A stretch of 64,000 nt of DNA from Thaumasiovibrio subtropicus (GTDB taxonomy: Bacteria > Pseudomonadota > Gammaproteobacteria > Enterobacterales > Vibrionaceae): assembly GCF_019703835.1 (NCBI RefSeq), contig NZ_AP023055.1, forward strand, positions 1,612,001 to 1,676,000, written 5' to 3'. The notes beneath the pieces are model-generated. The model was given only the letters and a program-made list of their open reading frames with translations. It was not told the origin of the DNA and did no database searches. Below are positions 17,766 to 27,884 of the stretch, piece after piece; the first letter of the stretch is position 1, and every line of letters begins with the position of its first letter. The translations under genes and the position numbers were made by a program.

Positions 17766-20120
17766 TTAGATCAGTTCCCAAGGACCATTCGGGTTTCCAG
17801 GAGTATCACCTTGTGTCCACCACTTCGCTTTGTAGGTGTTACCGTCATGAACAACTTGGTCGCCACCAGTGTAAACTTTCGATGCGCTCCAACCTGTTGG
17901 ACCACCAGTACCAGTTTCTACTTCAGCCCATACGCCCGCAACACCCGGTTCTTCACCTTGTGTCCACCATTTCGCCTTGTACTCGATGCCGTTATAAACC
18001 ACGGTGTCACCTGAGTTATAGACTTTTGATGCATCCCAAGCATTACCCACTACTTCAGCTTTCACATTAACAGTGACAACCGCATCCGCAGTAAACTCGC
18101 CATCAGAGACAGTCACAGTGATTGAAACCGCAGTATCCACGTCAACAACTGGCGCGTTGAAAGTAATGTCAGCACCTGTCGCTGTTGCGGCAACTGTACC
18201 TTGTGTCGCGGTGTAAGTTAGCGCATCACCTTCAGCATCTGTACCAGTGACAGAAATAACCACACTTTGGCCACTTTGAACATCAACACTTGCAGGCGCA
18301 GTCAATGTTGGCGGCGTATTAACAATAATACCGCTACCTTTCACATTCACAGTCACATCGGCAGAGACAGACTTACGACCATCAGAAACCGTAACAGTCA
18401 CAGTTTCAACCGTATCGTTACCCACGTTTGGCGCCGTGTAAGTAACAAGTGCAGTACCATCGCCATTATCAGTCACTTGAGCATTGGCAGCCGTGAACGA
18501 GAGTGCATCGCCATCCGCATCAGTGGCAGAAACAGCAAACGAAATGGTTTGACCTGCATCCGCAGCTTGAGCCGCAGGTACAGTTAACACAGGTGCTGCA
18601 TTTGGAATCACGTTAGTACTGAATACGCGGTCGATCTCTTCCGCAAGCGGAGAGCTCAGCTTAGTACACTGCTTCAACTTAGTACCGTAGCTCACAAATG
18701 TGCCTTCACATTTGATATCGCCGTGTACTTGCCAAACAATCACACCACCGAGATCGTTATCAACGATGTATTGCGCTTTCTTACCAATTGACTCAACGTC
18801 ATCATAGCTCAAGAAGAACTTACCATTCGTTAGGTAAGGCACTTCGGCATTGACATCCCATCCTTTCGTCCAAGCACCTTGCTTTTGAAGGATATAGTTG
18901 TAGTTTGGTTGGCCTTCGAAGTTTGCCCAGTTAGTCAAATCAACCGCTGACTCTGTAGGCCCATCAACTGAGAAGTTAACAACACGTTTTTCGGTCGGTG
19001 CACCAACATAAGCCTGTGCTTCCGTCGTTTGAACACCACGGCCGTAGAACGCCGCACCGAAGTTGATTTTACCGGCAGGAATACCTTTCGCAGCCATCCA
19101 TACACGCAAGTCATCAAGCGTTAGATCTGGGTACTCTTCTTCTGGGTACGGGTAAAGAGGTGCGTTGTGACCAGCAACATTTGACCAACCACCGTTAAGG
19201 TCGTAAGTCATCATGTTGAAGTAATCCATAGACGCAACCAGACGTGGCCAGTTGTAGCCTTCTAGTTTCGCAGTTGATGCAGAGAATGCCGCAGTCAGTA
19301 GACGGTCTGGACCGATCTTCGCACGGATATCTTCCATCAACTGTTCAAAGTTCGCGTAATCTTCTGGATTACCACCGAAGTTCATACCGCCAGTACCTGG
19401 GTACTCCCAGTCAATATCGATACCATCGAAGCCAAGCGCGAGAAGCTTGTCGATATCATCAAGGAAACGTTGTTTCTTGACTGGGTCAGCCGCCATTTCA
19501 GGGAAGTGCTTAGACATCGACCAACCACCGATTGATGCCATCACTTTCACGCCATTCTGATGTGCAAGATCGATAAGACCCGGTGCACCGCCCGCTTTTG
19601 GTAGCGGAATAGGCATTTGACCTGTCACGCCACTTGGCGCGTGTTTCCAGCCATTACCGTCTTGGACGAAACCAGCCGCATCCACTTTTGCACGCATTTC
19701 CGCTTCCCAAGGTTCAGTACCAGGGAATTGGTGTACATACTCGAGCTCACCCCAAAGAATGTGGAAATCCCAGCTTGAATAAACATCTGGATGAAGTAGC
19801 GGACCAGGCTCTTGCACTGCGTTTGGTTGATAAATTGACTTGTTACGTAAGTCACCTGAGTGAAGTGAACCATCTTTCGCTACACCGAAGAACGAGAAAT
19901 TCAGGATAGAGTAAACATCCATATCTACGTTCAAGTGTGTCGCTTCACCTTTGACAGTGAAACCATCAGCTGCACCTTTCCACGCTTCCCACTGCGTGAT
20001 GTAACCGATCACTTGCTTGTCATGCGTTGGCGCTGCCTGCGCAGTCGCTGCCAATCCTGCAGCCATAGTCACTGCAACCGCAGCAGCAACTGCTTTCCTT
20101 TTCATTCCGAATTTCATCAT
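17766..20120 (-). CDS. Secreted GH18 chitinase with two Ig-like and two chitin-binding modules
   Basis: 784 residues. A signal peptide ends near residue 29 (ATAQA-A). The GH18 barrel spans about 33-505 and carries the catalytic motif DGIDIDWEYP (Glu near 239) and the SIGGW strand. Two Ig/cadherin-like repeats follow (about 515-600 and 608-690; each has ATDADGD- or TGTDAEGD-like text). At the C-terminus are two CBM5/12 chitin-binding modules, each with AKWWTQG (about 715 and 768). It hydrolyses chitin beta-1,4 links outside the cell. Standing alone with its own terminator, it is the clearest marker of a chitin-feeding lifestyle here. Cysteines near 480-495 may form a disulfide. Confidence 0.95.
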   Translation of the reverse strand: MMKFGMKRKAVAAAVAVTMAAGLAATAQAAPTHDKQVIGYITQWEAWKGAADGFTVKGEATHLNVDMDVYSILNFSFFGVAKDGSLHSGDLRNKSIYQPNAVQEPGPLLHPDVYSSWDFHILWGELEYVHQFPGTEPWEAEMRAKVDAAGFVQDGNGWKHAPSGVTGQMPIPLPKAGGAPGLIDLAHQNGVKVMASIGGWSMSKHFPEMAADPVKKQRFLDDIDKLLALGFDGIDIDWEYPGTGGMNFGGNPEDYANFEQLMEDIRAKIGPDRLLTAAFSASTAKLEGYNWPRLVASMDYFNMMTYDLNGGWSNVAGHNAPLYPYPEEEYPDLTLDDLRVWMAAKGIPAGKINFGAAFYGRGVQTTEAQAYVGAPTEKRVVNFSVDGPTESAVDLTNWANFEGQPNYNYILQKQGAWTKGWDVNAEVPYLTNGKFFLSYDDVESIGKKAQYIVDNDLGGVIVWQVHGDIKCEGTFVSYGTKLKQCTKLSSPLAEEIDRVFSTNVIPNAAPVLTVPAAQAADAGQTISFAVSATDADGDALSFTAANAQVTDNGDGTALVTYTAPNVGNDTVETVTVTVSDGRKSVSADVTVNVKGSGIIVNTPPTLTAPASVDVQSGQSVVISVTGTDAEGDALTYTATQGTVAATATGADITFNAPVVDVDTAVSITVTVSDGEFTADAVVTVNVKAEVVGNAWDASKVYNSGDTVVYNGIEYKAKWWTQGEEPGVAGVWAEVETGTGGPTGWSASKVYTGGDQVVHDGNTYKAKWWTQGDTPGNPNGPWELI

Positions 20121-21141
20121 CTTCTCCAGATAGTCAATATGAGATATTCAACCCGCTTAAGTTTCCATGCGAGTACGCAAAGAGTCTGGAATAAGTTTTT
20201 TTGCGATGCGTAGTGATAAATGCAATATTATGAAGTTGAGCCACTAAAAACATGCAACAAGTGATGAAATTGTAGGCAAAAATGGCTACACATCATGAAA
20301 ATCATCACGCTAAACATAAAGCATTAAGTAGTTAAATCTATCAAATAGCCGTTTTTTTACACTAAAAAATAAATAGCACAATTGTCAGATAGGAAATTAA
20401 TGCTAACAAAATAATCCGCACAGGCATCAACAACTGCGATAAGCACAACTAATAGCAGAATAATTCATAACAACGTCATAAGTTATAAAGTTGCGAACAA
20501 CTGTAGAATGGAGTTGCAATTTCAAGGATAAGTTTCATTAAAAATGTGATTTAGAGTTAATTGAAACGCGCTGTCTTCATCAAGACTCATTAAAAAAATG
20601 ACAACACCACATTGGGTTTGAGGTACGAATAAATACCACAAAGTCAACGTGACATCGTATAAGGTGACTAGGAGAAACTACGAGGTATTGCACTGACATA
20701 TGAGAGGTGAGGCGCAAATTATTCAATCACTCAACAACTAATTTGGCGAGTTAACAATTTACTGACTTTGAAACTGAACAAGAATCATGTTCAAACCACG
20801 CAACCGCCGAACTTCCCTCTTACTGTTGAATATCATGCTAAGTCAGTCCAATGTTCATCTTTGCTTTGAGCAAGTAGACGCGTCGCAGTCACAGAAATAA
20901 CCAGTGGTCCTATTCACGAGGGGGCAGGAAGGGAATGAGAAAATGTGATGGGAAACAACGTAAAACAACTAAGGTCGAATTATTGATAGTACCCTTTTTA
21001 TCACCGCTGTCCCCCCCTTTTCGTGCTTATTTTCAGGAAATATCGTCTCAATCACAGTTCAAAAAAGAAAGGCTTACCAGCCCAAAAAACCTCTGATAAA
21101 TATTGCCTTGTGTTTACAAAGAGTTGTTTTCGGAGGATCTT
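20121..21141. other. 1-kb AT-rich intergenic region upstream of the chitinase
   Basis: It must contain the chitinase promoter on the minus strand. No open frame with a ribosome binding site, repeat or RNA gene was recognised. Its length is unusual and may hold distal regulatory sites. Confidence 0.45.
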
Positions 21142-21330
21142 ATGTCTATCAACTCTATTGACCGTGAAGAAATGAAAAACGTGGCATCCCACTGGAGCCA
21201 TGAGGAAACAGACAAGCGATCAGAAAGCAAAAAACGTGCAGATGCGCGCCGCCGTATTGAGGCACTGCGCGATATCAAGGACAGCGGCTTAACTTATGAA
21301 GAGGCTGTCGACCTCGGCTTAATCCATTAA
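21142..21330 (+). CDS. Small charged protein of unknown function
   Basis: 62 residues, starting at the ATG preceded by CGGAGGATCTT, a near-ideal ribosome binding site. The product is very hydrophilic. A Lys/Arg-rich central helix (ESKKRADARRRIEALRD) is followed by a short acidic helix and LGLIH at the end. The look is of a small conserved cytosolic or nucleoid-associated protein. No family is firmly recognised. Confidence 0.65.
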   Translation: MSINSIDREEMKNVASHWSHEETDKRSESKKRADARRRIEALRDIKDSGLTYEEAVDLGLIH

Positions 21331-21512
21331 TCTTCGTCAATATTTTAAATCGCAGACCTAGCTCTCTTCTACCCTCGTCAAGAAACAGATTGGGTTTGCG
21401 ATTTAGCTCTTCAAAGCTCATCTCCCTCACCTTCTGCGCAACCCTTATACAGAAAAGTCCATTTCTGCCATGATAGCCTGACTATCTCTCATTACTCTCT
21501 GCAGGATACACA

Positions 21513-23564
21513 ATGGCTTTCACCTATCCGCAAACGCGCCGTGATGACACGGTCGATACCTATTTTGATACCCCTGTTGCTGACCCGTACCGCTGGTTAG
21601 AAGACGATCGCAGCGAAGAAACTGCAGCATGGGTAAAGACACAAAACGCCGTCACGTTCGACTACCTCTCAAACATCCGCTACCGAGATGATATTCGTGC
21701 GCGCCTTGATAAGTCGCAAAATTATGAGCGAATCTCACAACCTTTTGTTCAAGGCGGCTATACCTACTTTTACAAGAATGATGGATTGCAAAACCAACCT
21801 GTGCTTTATCGTTATAAAGATGACAGCGATGCAGCCCACGTCTTTCTTGACCCGAATACCTTTAATGAAGAAGGGACAACCTCTTTAGACGCAGTGCGCT
21901 TTTCCAAAGATAATCGCTTCTGTGCTTACTCGATATCGGAAGCGGGTAGCGACTGGCGTACCATCTTTGTCATTGATACCGAAACGGGTGAGCAAGTCGA
22001 AGCACCCATCGAAAATGCCAAGTTCACCGACATCTCTTGGCTTGGTAACCAAGGTTTCTACTATTGTGGTTACGATCTGCCTGATGGCAGTGAGTTGTCA
22101 GCAAAAACAGAGCAACATAAGCTCTATTTTCACACCATCGGTCGCCCTCAAAGCAGTGATGAGCTCGTTTTTGGCGCTAAAGAAGATCAAATCCACCGTT
22201 ACGTCAGTGGCTACACCACAGAAGATGATCGCTTCCTCGTCATTACTGCCGCTGTCGCAACAGCATGTAATCGTCTTTACATTCAAGATCTTACTCAAGA
22301 CAACGCCGCACTTATCACCGTCGTTGATCATCTCGAAAGCGACAACTACGTTATCGACAATGATGGCGATACGCTCATCATCTACACCAACTATCAAGCG
22401 CCCAATAGCAAGGTCGTACGCGTTAATGCCGCTGACCCAAGTATTGCAAACTGGGAAGACTTAATCCCGGAGCAAAACGAAGCCTTGAACATCTCGACAG
22501 GTGGCGGGTACTTGTTTGCCAACTACATGCGTGATGTCTTCTCCGACGTCGTTCAATACGATAAAGCAGGCAACAAAGTCCGAGAGATTGCCTTCCCATC
22601 AAAAGGCAGTGTCAGTGGACTTTCAGGCAAGTCGGGTGAAGTCACCTTGTACTACACCTTCCAGAACTATATTACGCCGCCTTCGATTTTCTCATTCAAT
22701 GTAGAGAGTGGAGAGTCTCATCTCTACCGCCGCTCACCTGCTCCGTTTGATAGCGACGTCTATGAATCAAAGCAGGTTTTCTACACATCAAGAGACGGCA
22801 CTCAAGTGCCAATGATCATCAGCCACAAAAAAGGGCTAACGCTGGATAACAGCACACCAACCATTCTTTATGGTTATGGCGGCTTTAACGTCAGTCTAAC
22901 GCCTGTATTCAGCCCTAACATTGCCGCTTGGCTTGAGCTCGGTGGCGTCTATGCGATTCCTGCCCTGCGTGGTGGCGGTGAGTATGGTAAGGCATGGCAT
23001 ATTGCGGGCACCCAGCAGCAGAAACAGAATGTGTTCGATGACTTCATCGCTGCGGGCGAATACTTGATTGAAGCCGGATATACAAGTAAAGAGAAACTCG
23101 CTATTCGCGGCGGGTCTAATGGCGGTCTCCTCGTCGGTGCTTGCCTGACACAGCGTCCAGACTTATTCAAAGTGGCACTGCCAGCGGTCGGGGTGCTAGA
23201 TATGCTGCGTTATCACACCTTTACGGCGGGCGAAGGCTGGGCATATGACTATGGTACGTCAGCGCAATCGCCGGAGATGTTCCAATATCTCTTGGGTTAC
23301 TCACCGGTTCACAATGTAAAGCCCGGTGTTGAGTACCCAGCCACCATGGTCACAACGGCCGACCACGATGACCGTGTTGTTCCGGCACATAGCTACAAGT
23401 TTATCGCTGAACTGCAACGCCACCAGCAAGGTGAAAACCCGACCTTTATCCGCATTGATGTGAATGCGGGCCACGGTGCGGGTATGCCAGTCAGCATGTT
23501 ATTAGATCAAATTGCTGATCTTTATGCCTTTACACTCCACAACATGGGTGTCAAGTCGCTTTAA
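21513..23564 (+). CDS. Prolyl oligopeptidase-family serine peptidase (S9A)
   Basis: 683 residues, a typical length for S9A. Residues 1-75 and the C-terminal 260 form the alpha/beta-hydrolase part; the middle is the beta-propeller that restricts access to peptides. Visible catalytic elements are GGSNGG (Ser near 535), the Asp in DHDDRVVP (near 617) and the His in AGHGAG (near 653). YGYGGFNVSLTP and the RGGGEYG oxyanion region are also family-typical. It cleaves short peptides after proline (or basic residues in the oligopeptidase B branch). There is no signal peptide, so it is cytoplasmic. Monocistronic with a terminator at 23587. Confidence 0.93.
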   Translation: MAFTYPQTRRDDTVDTYFDTPVADPYRWLEDDRSEETAAWVKTQNAVTFDYLSNIRYRDDIRARLDKSQNYERISQPFVQGGYTYFYKNDGLQNQPVLYRYKDDSDAAHVFLDPNTFNEEGTTSLDAVRFSKDNRFCAYSISEAGSDWRTIFVIDTETGEQVEAPIENAKFTDISWLGNQGFYYCGYDLPDGSELSAKTEQHKLYFHTIGRPQSSDELVFGAKEDQIHRYVSGYTTEDDRFLVITAAVATACNRLYIQDLTQDNAALITVVDHLESDNYVIDNDGDTLIIYTNYQAPNSKVVRVNAADPSIANWEDLIPEQNEALNISTGGGYLFANYMRDVFSDVVQYDKAGNKVREIAFPSKGSVSGLSGKSGEVTLYYTFQNYITPPSIFSFNVESGESHLYRRSPAPFDSDVYESKQVFYTSRDGTQVPMIISHKKGLTLDNSTPTILYGYGGFNVSLTPVFSPNIAAWLELGGVYAIPALRGGGEYGKAWHIAGTQQQKQNVFDDFIAAGEYLIEAGYTSKEKLAIRGGSNGGLLVGACLTQRPDLFKVALPAVGVLDMLRYHTFTAGEGWAYDYGTSAQSPEMFQYLLGYSPVHNVKPGVEYPATMVTTADHDDRVVPAHSYKFIAELQRHQQGENPTFIRIDVNAGHGAGMPVSMLLDQIADLYAFTLHNMGVKSL

Positions 23565-23586
23565 AATCTACTGCCTAGAGATGATT

Positions 23587-23613
23587 GCCCACTGCTTGCA
23601 GTGGGCTTTTTTT
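23587..23613 (+). terminator. Rho-independent terminator of the S9 peptidase gene
   Basis: GCCCACTG-CTTG-CAGTGGGC followed by seven T residues. Confidence 0.9.
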
Positions 23614-23658
23614 ACATCTGTCCTTAGTGCTTTGTTTAATACGCATACGAATAGAACA

Positions 23659-24327
23659 TTAACCCCACTTAAGTACTTGCCAATCATGACGATCCTGCTG
23701 ATCTCGATACGCGATTAAACGTGGACAAGGGTTAATGAGGCGTACGACATCGGCATGTAAGCAAAGAGGTAAATCATTAATCGAATCCGTATAGAAATGC
23801 ACCTCTTCATAGTCGTCTGACTGAGCACTTCGCCACGCTTCAAGCCGCGTGACTTTCCCCTCTCGATAACTGGCAATACCCTCAATGATGGGTTGATAAC
23901 ATTCCGCCTTTTCGACCAGTTCAACACCAATGGCATGCTCAATACCGAGACGTTTAGCGACGCGTTCCACAATAAATGTGACAGTGGCAGAGATAATGAT
24001 CATGGGCAGGCGATCTGCCTTTAACTGGGCAATCAAAGTTAACGCCTGCGGAAAAACGGCAGGTATGATCCGCGTTTCCACACACTCATCCACAAGTGCA
24101 GTTATCGCCGCTTTCGAGAGATGCATTAAGGGGGGAATAGCGAACTCGAGGTAGGCCGTCATCGACATCTCACCGCGCGCATACTGCGCCATCATTGCTT
24201 GATCGGTCTCTAAGAAGCCGGGTGTCGTTACGACACCTTTGTCGACAAGGAAACAATTCCACTCTTTGGCACAATCGAGATTAACGAGCGTTTCGTCCAT
24301 ATCAAATACATACAAAGGTTTCTTCAT
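23659..24327 (-). CDS. HAD-superfamily phosphatase (HAD-IB, SerB-like)
   Basis: 222 residues from the ATG at 24327, one base after the stop of the upstream ABC ATPase gene. An in-frame GTG at 24336 is the alternative start. HAD motifs: VFDMDETLVNLD (motif I, nucleophile Asp near 9), IIISATVTF (motif II) and HFYTDSINDLPL (motif IV); the Lys of motif III probably lies in GKVTRLEAW. This is the phosphoserine-phosphatase-like HAD-IB class, which removes phosphate from small organic phosphates. Last gene of a six-gene import operon, so it probably acts on the imported compound. It is not PhnX-like. Confidence 0.85.
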   Translation of the reverse strand: MKKPLYVFDMDETLVNLDCAKEWNCFLVDKGVVTTPGFLETDQAMMAQYARGEMSMTAYLEFAIPPLMHLSKAAITALVDECVETRIIPAVFPQALTLIAQLKADRLPMIIISATVTFIVERVAKRLGIEHAIGVELVEKAECYQPIIEGIASYREGKVTRLEAWRSAQSDDYEEVHFYTDSINDLPLCLHADVVRLINPCPRLIAYRDQQDRHDWQVLKWG

Positions 24328-24328
24328 A

Positions 24329-25348
24329 CTAGGCACTTACCGGTTGAATTTCATTTAGGTTAAAGAGCAGTTCAAGTTGACTACCCACTTCAAAAAGGCG
24401 CTCCGAAGAGCGATTAAGCAGATCAACCGTCAGCGGCACACTGTCCAACTCCACACTATAACGAATCACATTACCGAGCAGTTGTGAGTGCGTAATCGTC
24501 GCGAGCTTAGGCGCTGAAATATGACTGGGATAATCTCGCCCTACCTCTCTGACATAAATAGATTCCGGGCGTATCGCCACTTTGCTATTCGCTTGAACCT
24601 GAAACTGACGCTGCGCAAAGTCCGCGTCCAGTAAGTTATAGTGCCCCATAAATCCGGCAACAAACTCATTCACGGGTTGGGTATAAATCGATTCAGGGCT
24701 ACCTTGTTGCACGATTTCACCTTGATTCATCAAAAATATCCGGTCGGACATCATCATCGCTTCTTCTTGATCATGCGTGACAAAAACCGTCGTCAGGTTC
24801 AAGGATTTTTGAATGTCTCGAATCTGTTGGCGAAGGTGTTTACGAATTTTTGCATCGAGGGCAGAGAGCGGTTCGTCGAGGAGCAAAGTACGTGGTTTCA
24901 CGACCAAGGCTCTTGCCAGCGCGACACGTTGCCGTTGACCACCGGAAAGCTGGCTAGGGTATTGATGCGCTTTGCCTTCAAGGGCAACCAAGTCAATCAC
25001 TTCAGCCACCGCTTCTTTTATCGCTCGAGCAGGTAGCTTCTGCATTTTTAAACCAAACGCAATGTTGTCTTCGACGGTCATATTAGGAAATAGCGCATAA
25101 GACTGAAAAACCATCCCAATATTGCGCTGCTGTGGTGCCGTCGTCGTGATGTTCTCTCCATCAACGTAAATCTCGCCGCCATCAACCGCTTCCAATCCCG
25201 CTAAGCTTCGCAGTAGTGTCGATTTCCCACACCCACTTGGCCCCAACAGGGTAATGAACTCACCTTTTTCAATTTCAAACTGAATATCTTCAAAAACTTG
25301 ATTACTGCCATAACTTTTCGACAGTTGAGAGACAGTGACATAACTCAT
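24329..25348 (-). CDS. ABC importer ATPase (Fe3+/spermidine/phosphonate-type)
   Basis: 339 residues from the ATG at 25348, which overlaps the permease stop (ATGA). A longer TTG-initiated frame is unlikely. Walker A GPSGCGKST, Q-loop VFQSYALFP, signature LSGGQRQRVALARAL, Walker B LLLDEPLSALD and switch His VTHDQEEAM are all intact. The C-terminal 100 residues form a TOBE-like domain. It energises import through the two permeases encoded upstream. The subunit resembles AfuC/PotA/PhnT-type ATPases; the substrate is inferred from neighbours only. Confidence 0.92.
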   Translation of the reverse strand: MSYVTVSQLSKSYGSNQVFEDIQFEIEKGEFITLLGPSGCGKSTLLRSLAGLEAVDGGEIYVDGENITTTAPQQRNIGMVFQSYALFPNMTVEDNIAFGLKMQKLPARAIKEAVAEVIDLVALEGKAHQYPSQLSGGQRQRVALARALVVKPRTLLLDEPLSALDAKIRKHLRQQIRDIQKSLNLTTVFVTHDQEEAMMMSDRIFLMNQGEIVQQGSPESIYTQPVNEFVAGFMGHYNLLDADFAQRQFQVQANSKVAIRPESIYVREVGRDYPSHISAPKLATITHSQLLGNVIRYSVELDSVPLTVDLLNRSSERLFEVGSQLELLFNLNEIQPVSA

Positions 25349-26151
25349 TGTTTCGCCCCCAAGCGAGTTGCCAGCCAAGTCATCACGAAGACAAACAAGA
25401 AGTAAGTCATCACTAACGCAGAGGTAAAGTGACCGCTAACTTGACGCATGTTGTAAAGATAAATCTGCAAGGTTTCGAACCGAGTTCCGACCAAGATGTT
25501 GGCGAAGACGAATTCACCCAGCAGAAATGAGAAAGACAAGAACAAAGATGCCAACAGTCCTTTTTTTAAGTTTGGTACGATGACCAACCAAAACGCGCGC
25601 GGTGTTGATGCCCCTAATAAATGCGCCGCATCCATCAGATCACGTAAATGAATGGCTGCAAAGTTATTCGCAATGGCCCGATACATAAACGGCAGTGCGA
25701 TAGTGAAATACGTACCGATCAATATCCAAGGCGTGCCGACCAAAGGCACTACGCTATCCGCATAGATTTGTAGCAAACCAACCGAAGACACGACAGGTGG
25801 CACCGCAAAGGGCAACAGAATGAGAACATTCATCACTTTATCGAGCTTGGGGAAATAGTAAAAGACGACAAAGATCATCGGTAATACCACCACCACACTC
25901 AATAACAAAGCCATCGTACAGATCAGCAGAGAGCGGCCAAATGCCATGAGGAAGCGTTGATCCGTTATCAGGTTGGCATACCACTTCAGCGTAAAGCCTT
26001 CAGGAAGAATCGTTGCGCCCCACTGCGATGAAAATGAATAGAGCAACGTCGCTACGATAGGAACTAGCATGATTGTCACAATGCCATACACCACCACCTT
26101 GTGTCCCCAATGTACGCGAGTGTTTGTCTGTGAAAAATTAGGCTTTGCCAT
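25345..26151 (-). CDS. ABC importer permease (second)
   Basis: 268 residues, six membrane segments, with the EAA-type coupling loop near residues 170-190 (DAAHLLGASTPRAFWLVIVPNL). It forms the translocation pore with the other permease, whose coding region it overlaps by 14 bases. Permeases of this shape belong to the PotC/FbpB-like group serving iron, polyamine and phosphonate importers. Confidence 0.9.
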   Translation of the reverse strand: MAKPNFSQTNTRVHWGHKVVVYGIVTIMLVPIVATLLYSFSSQWGATILPEGFTLKWYANLITDQRFLMAFGRSLLICTMALLLSVVVVLPMIFVVFYYFPKLDKVMNVLILLPFAVPPVVSSVGLLQIYADSVVPLVGTPWILIGTYFTIALPFMYRAIANNFAAIHLRDLMDAAHLLGASTPRAFWLVIVPNLKKGLLASLFLSFSFLLGEFVFANILVGTRFETLQIYLYNMRQVSGHFTSALVMTYFLFVFVMTWLATRLGAKQ

Positions 26152-27037
26152 GATAACTCCTTGCGACCAACCACTGGTTAACCACTGTCACAATGGCCAA
26201 TAGCACCATGAGTAAAACGGAAATAGCCGCAGCCAAGTTGGGCTCTAAAAACAGATCCCCCGACACTAAGCTCGCAATCCTCACCGTCACCACATTGTAA
26301 TTGCCATTGGTTAAGGCATAGACGCTGGCATAAGCCCCCACGGCATTGGCAATCAAAATAATGAATGTGCCCAACAGCGCAGGCGATAACACCGGGAGTG
26401 CAACGCGCTGCCAATATTGTCGAGTACTCGCCCCCAATAGGGCTGCCGCAGCCTGCCAGTCATCCTCTAGCGCATCAAAAGCGGGATAAAGTAAAAGGAC
26501 CGCAAGCGGGATCTGAAAATAGATATAAAGCGTCAGTAAGCCCCATTTACCATACAGATTGAAGTCTTCAATAAAACCGTATTGCTTCAATAGCAAGGTA
26601 AACGCGCCATTCACACCCAAAATAATAATGAACGCAAACGCGAGCGGTACACCAGCAAAGTTGGTACTCATATTGGTAAAGGCGATAACAGCATTGCGGA
26701 TCCGACTCGGCACACGTCGTAAGGACGACACCATGAGCACAGCCACCACCAACCCCGCCACACTTGACCAAAATGACAGCCACAAACTATTGCTAAATGC
26801 CTGACGCATAAAGGTCGACTCTAGAATATCACTGTAGTGAGTGATCGCGACGTCACCTTCGTAGACAAAGCTATTCATCAAGACCCAAATCATGGGTGCT
26901 AGTTGAAAGAAATAGAACAGCAAGGCAAAAGGCACCAGACAGAGCGCGGCCTGCCAGTGAAAAATCCGACGCGCTTTGGGCTTTTTTTGGGTTGAGGTTT
27001 CAACCTGAGCTGACGTGTGAGGAATCGCACTACTCAT
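26138..27037 (-). CDS. ABC importer permease (first)
   Basis: 299 residues from the ATG at 27037, preceded by AGGGGG. A GTG two codons earlier is possible. Six membrane segments follow a basic N-terminus (QKKPKARRIFHW). The coupling loop reads AAALLGASTRQYWQRVALPVL near residue 205. Partner of the following permease in the same import operon. Confidence 0.88.
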   Translation of the reverse strand: MSSAIPHTSAQVETSTQKKPKARRIFHWQAALCLVPFALLFYFFQLAPMIWVLMNSFVYEGDVAITHYSDILESTFMRQAFSNSLWLSFWSSVAGLVVAVLMVSSLRRVPSRIRNAVIAFTNMSTNFAGVPLAFAFIIILGVNGAFTLLLKQYGFIEDFNLYGKWGLLTLYIYFQIPLAVLLLYPAFDALEDDWQAAAALLGASTRQYWQRVALPVLSPALLGTFIILIANAVGAYASVYALTNGNYNVVTVRIASLVSGDLFLEPNLAAAISVLLMVLLAIVTVVNQWLVARSYHGKA

Positions 27038-27067
27038 GAGCACCCCCTAATTGAAGATAGAGCAAAG

Positions 27068-27874
27068 TCATAACAAAACAACACCAGGAGTGAAGGGCTT
27101 ACGATGTGATAAGCCCAAGAGTTCGCACACAATGCCACAGACCTCAGTCTGGCTTATCTCAGCTTCTTGATGGGTGAATCGCTCCCCAACAACATAAAGC
27201 GGTACGTCACGCTCTTCCGGTAATTGACCACCGTGAGATTTGTCGTTATTCATACCGTGATCACTGGTGATCATCACCTGATACCCCGCCTGCAGCCACG
27301 TACCAAGGAAGTGAGAAAGCACCACATCAGCATGGCGGGCACTGTTACGATACTCAGCAGAATCAAGGCCGTATTTATGGCCCGCATCGTCAATGTTCAT
27401 TGGATGGACGAGCAGAAAATCAGGGCTATAGGTTTTTCTTAAATGCTCTGCATCCAGAAACAGGGCTTCATCGGGATAATGATCCCATTCATAAAAGCAG
27501 CCGTGCTGAATAGGCAGCGCAGCATCATGTGTATGGCGATCTCGAACCGCCACATAAGGCGAACGATTGTAGAGTTCACTGACCCAGTGATAGGCTGCAG
27601 CTGCCGTCGTTTTTCCTTCCGCGCTAGCAAGACTAAAAATCGATTCATTATGAGATAAGCGAGAAATATGGTTGCTCACAATACCGCTTTCTATCGGCGT
27701 TATACCCGTCAGCAAACATTCATAGAGTGGTCTTGAGAGTGACGGAAGTTCACTCTGCAGTTTGTATCGCGTTGCCTTATTGAGTGCGACTAAACCTTGC
27801 AAGTAGCCCATGCAATCCTGGGCTACTTGAAAATTCAGGCCGTCCAACACAACGAGGATGACCTTAGTATTCAT
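27068..27874 (-). CDS. Alkaline-phosphatase-superfamily phosphodiesterase/phosphatase
   Basis: 268 residues. Alkaline phosphatase/NPP-fold signatures: VILVVLDGLN at the N-terminus (metal Asp), the nucleophile region LPSLSRPLYECLLTG (Ser/Thr near residue 45), DDAGHKYG and TSDHGMNNDKSHGG (metal-binding Asp/His). There is no signal peptide, so it acts in the cytoplasm. Encoded immediately after the binding-protein gene (10-bp gap), it probably releases phosphate or cleaves a phosphoester or phosphonate after uptake. It is shorter than known phosphonoacetate hydrolases, so the exact reaction is open. Confidence 0.8.
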   Translation of the reverse strand: MNTKVILVVLDGLNFQVAQDCMGYLQGLVALNKATRYKLQSELPSLSRPLYECLLTGITPIESGIVSNHISRLSHNESIFSLASAEGKTTAAAAYHWVSELYNRSPYVAVRDRHTHDAALPIQHGCFYEWDHYPDEALFLDAEHLRKTYSPDFLLVHPMNIDDAGHKYGLDSAEYRNSARHADVVLSHFLGTWLQAGYQVMITSDHGMNNDKSHGGQLPEERDVPLYVVGERFTHQEAEISQTEVCGIVCELLGLSHRKPFTPGVVLL

Positions 27875-27884
27875 TCAGCGCACC

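Noticed and set aside
23659..24327. Phosphonoacetaldehyde hydrolase (PhnX)
   Set aside because: The motif-I surroundings (VFDMDETLVNLD) and overall pattern are SerB-like, and no PhnW is encoded next to it.
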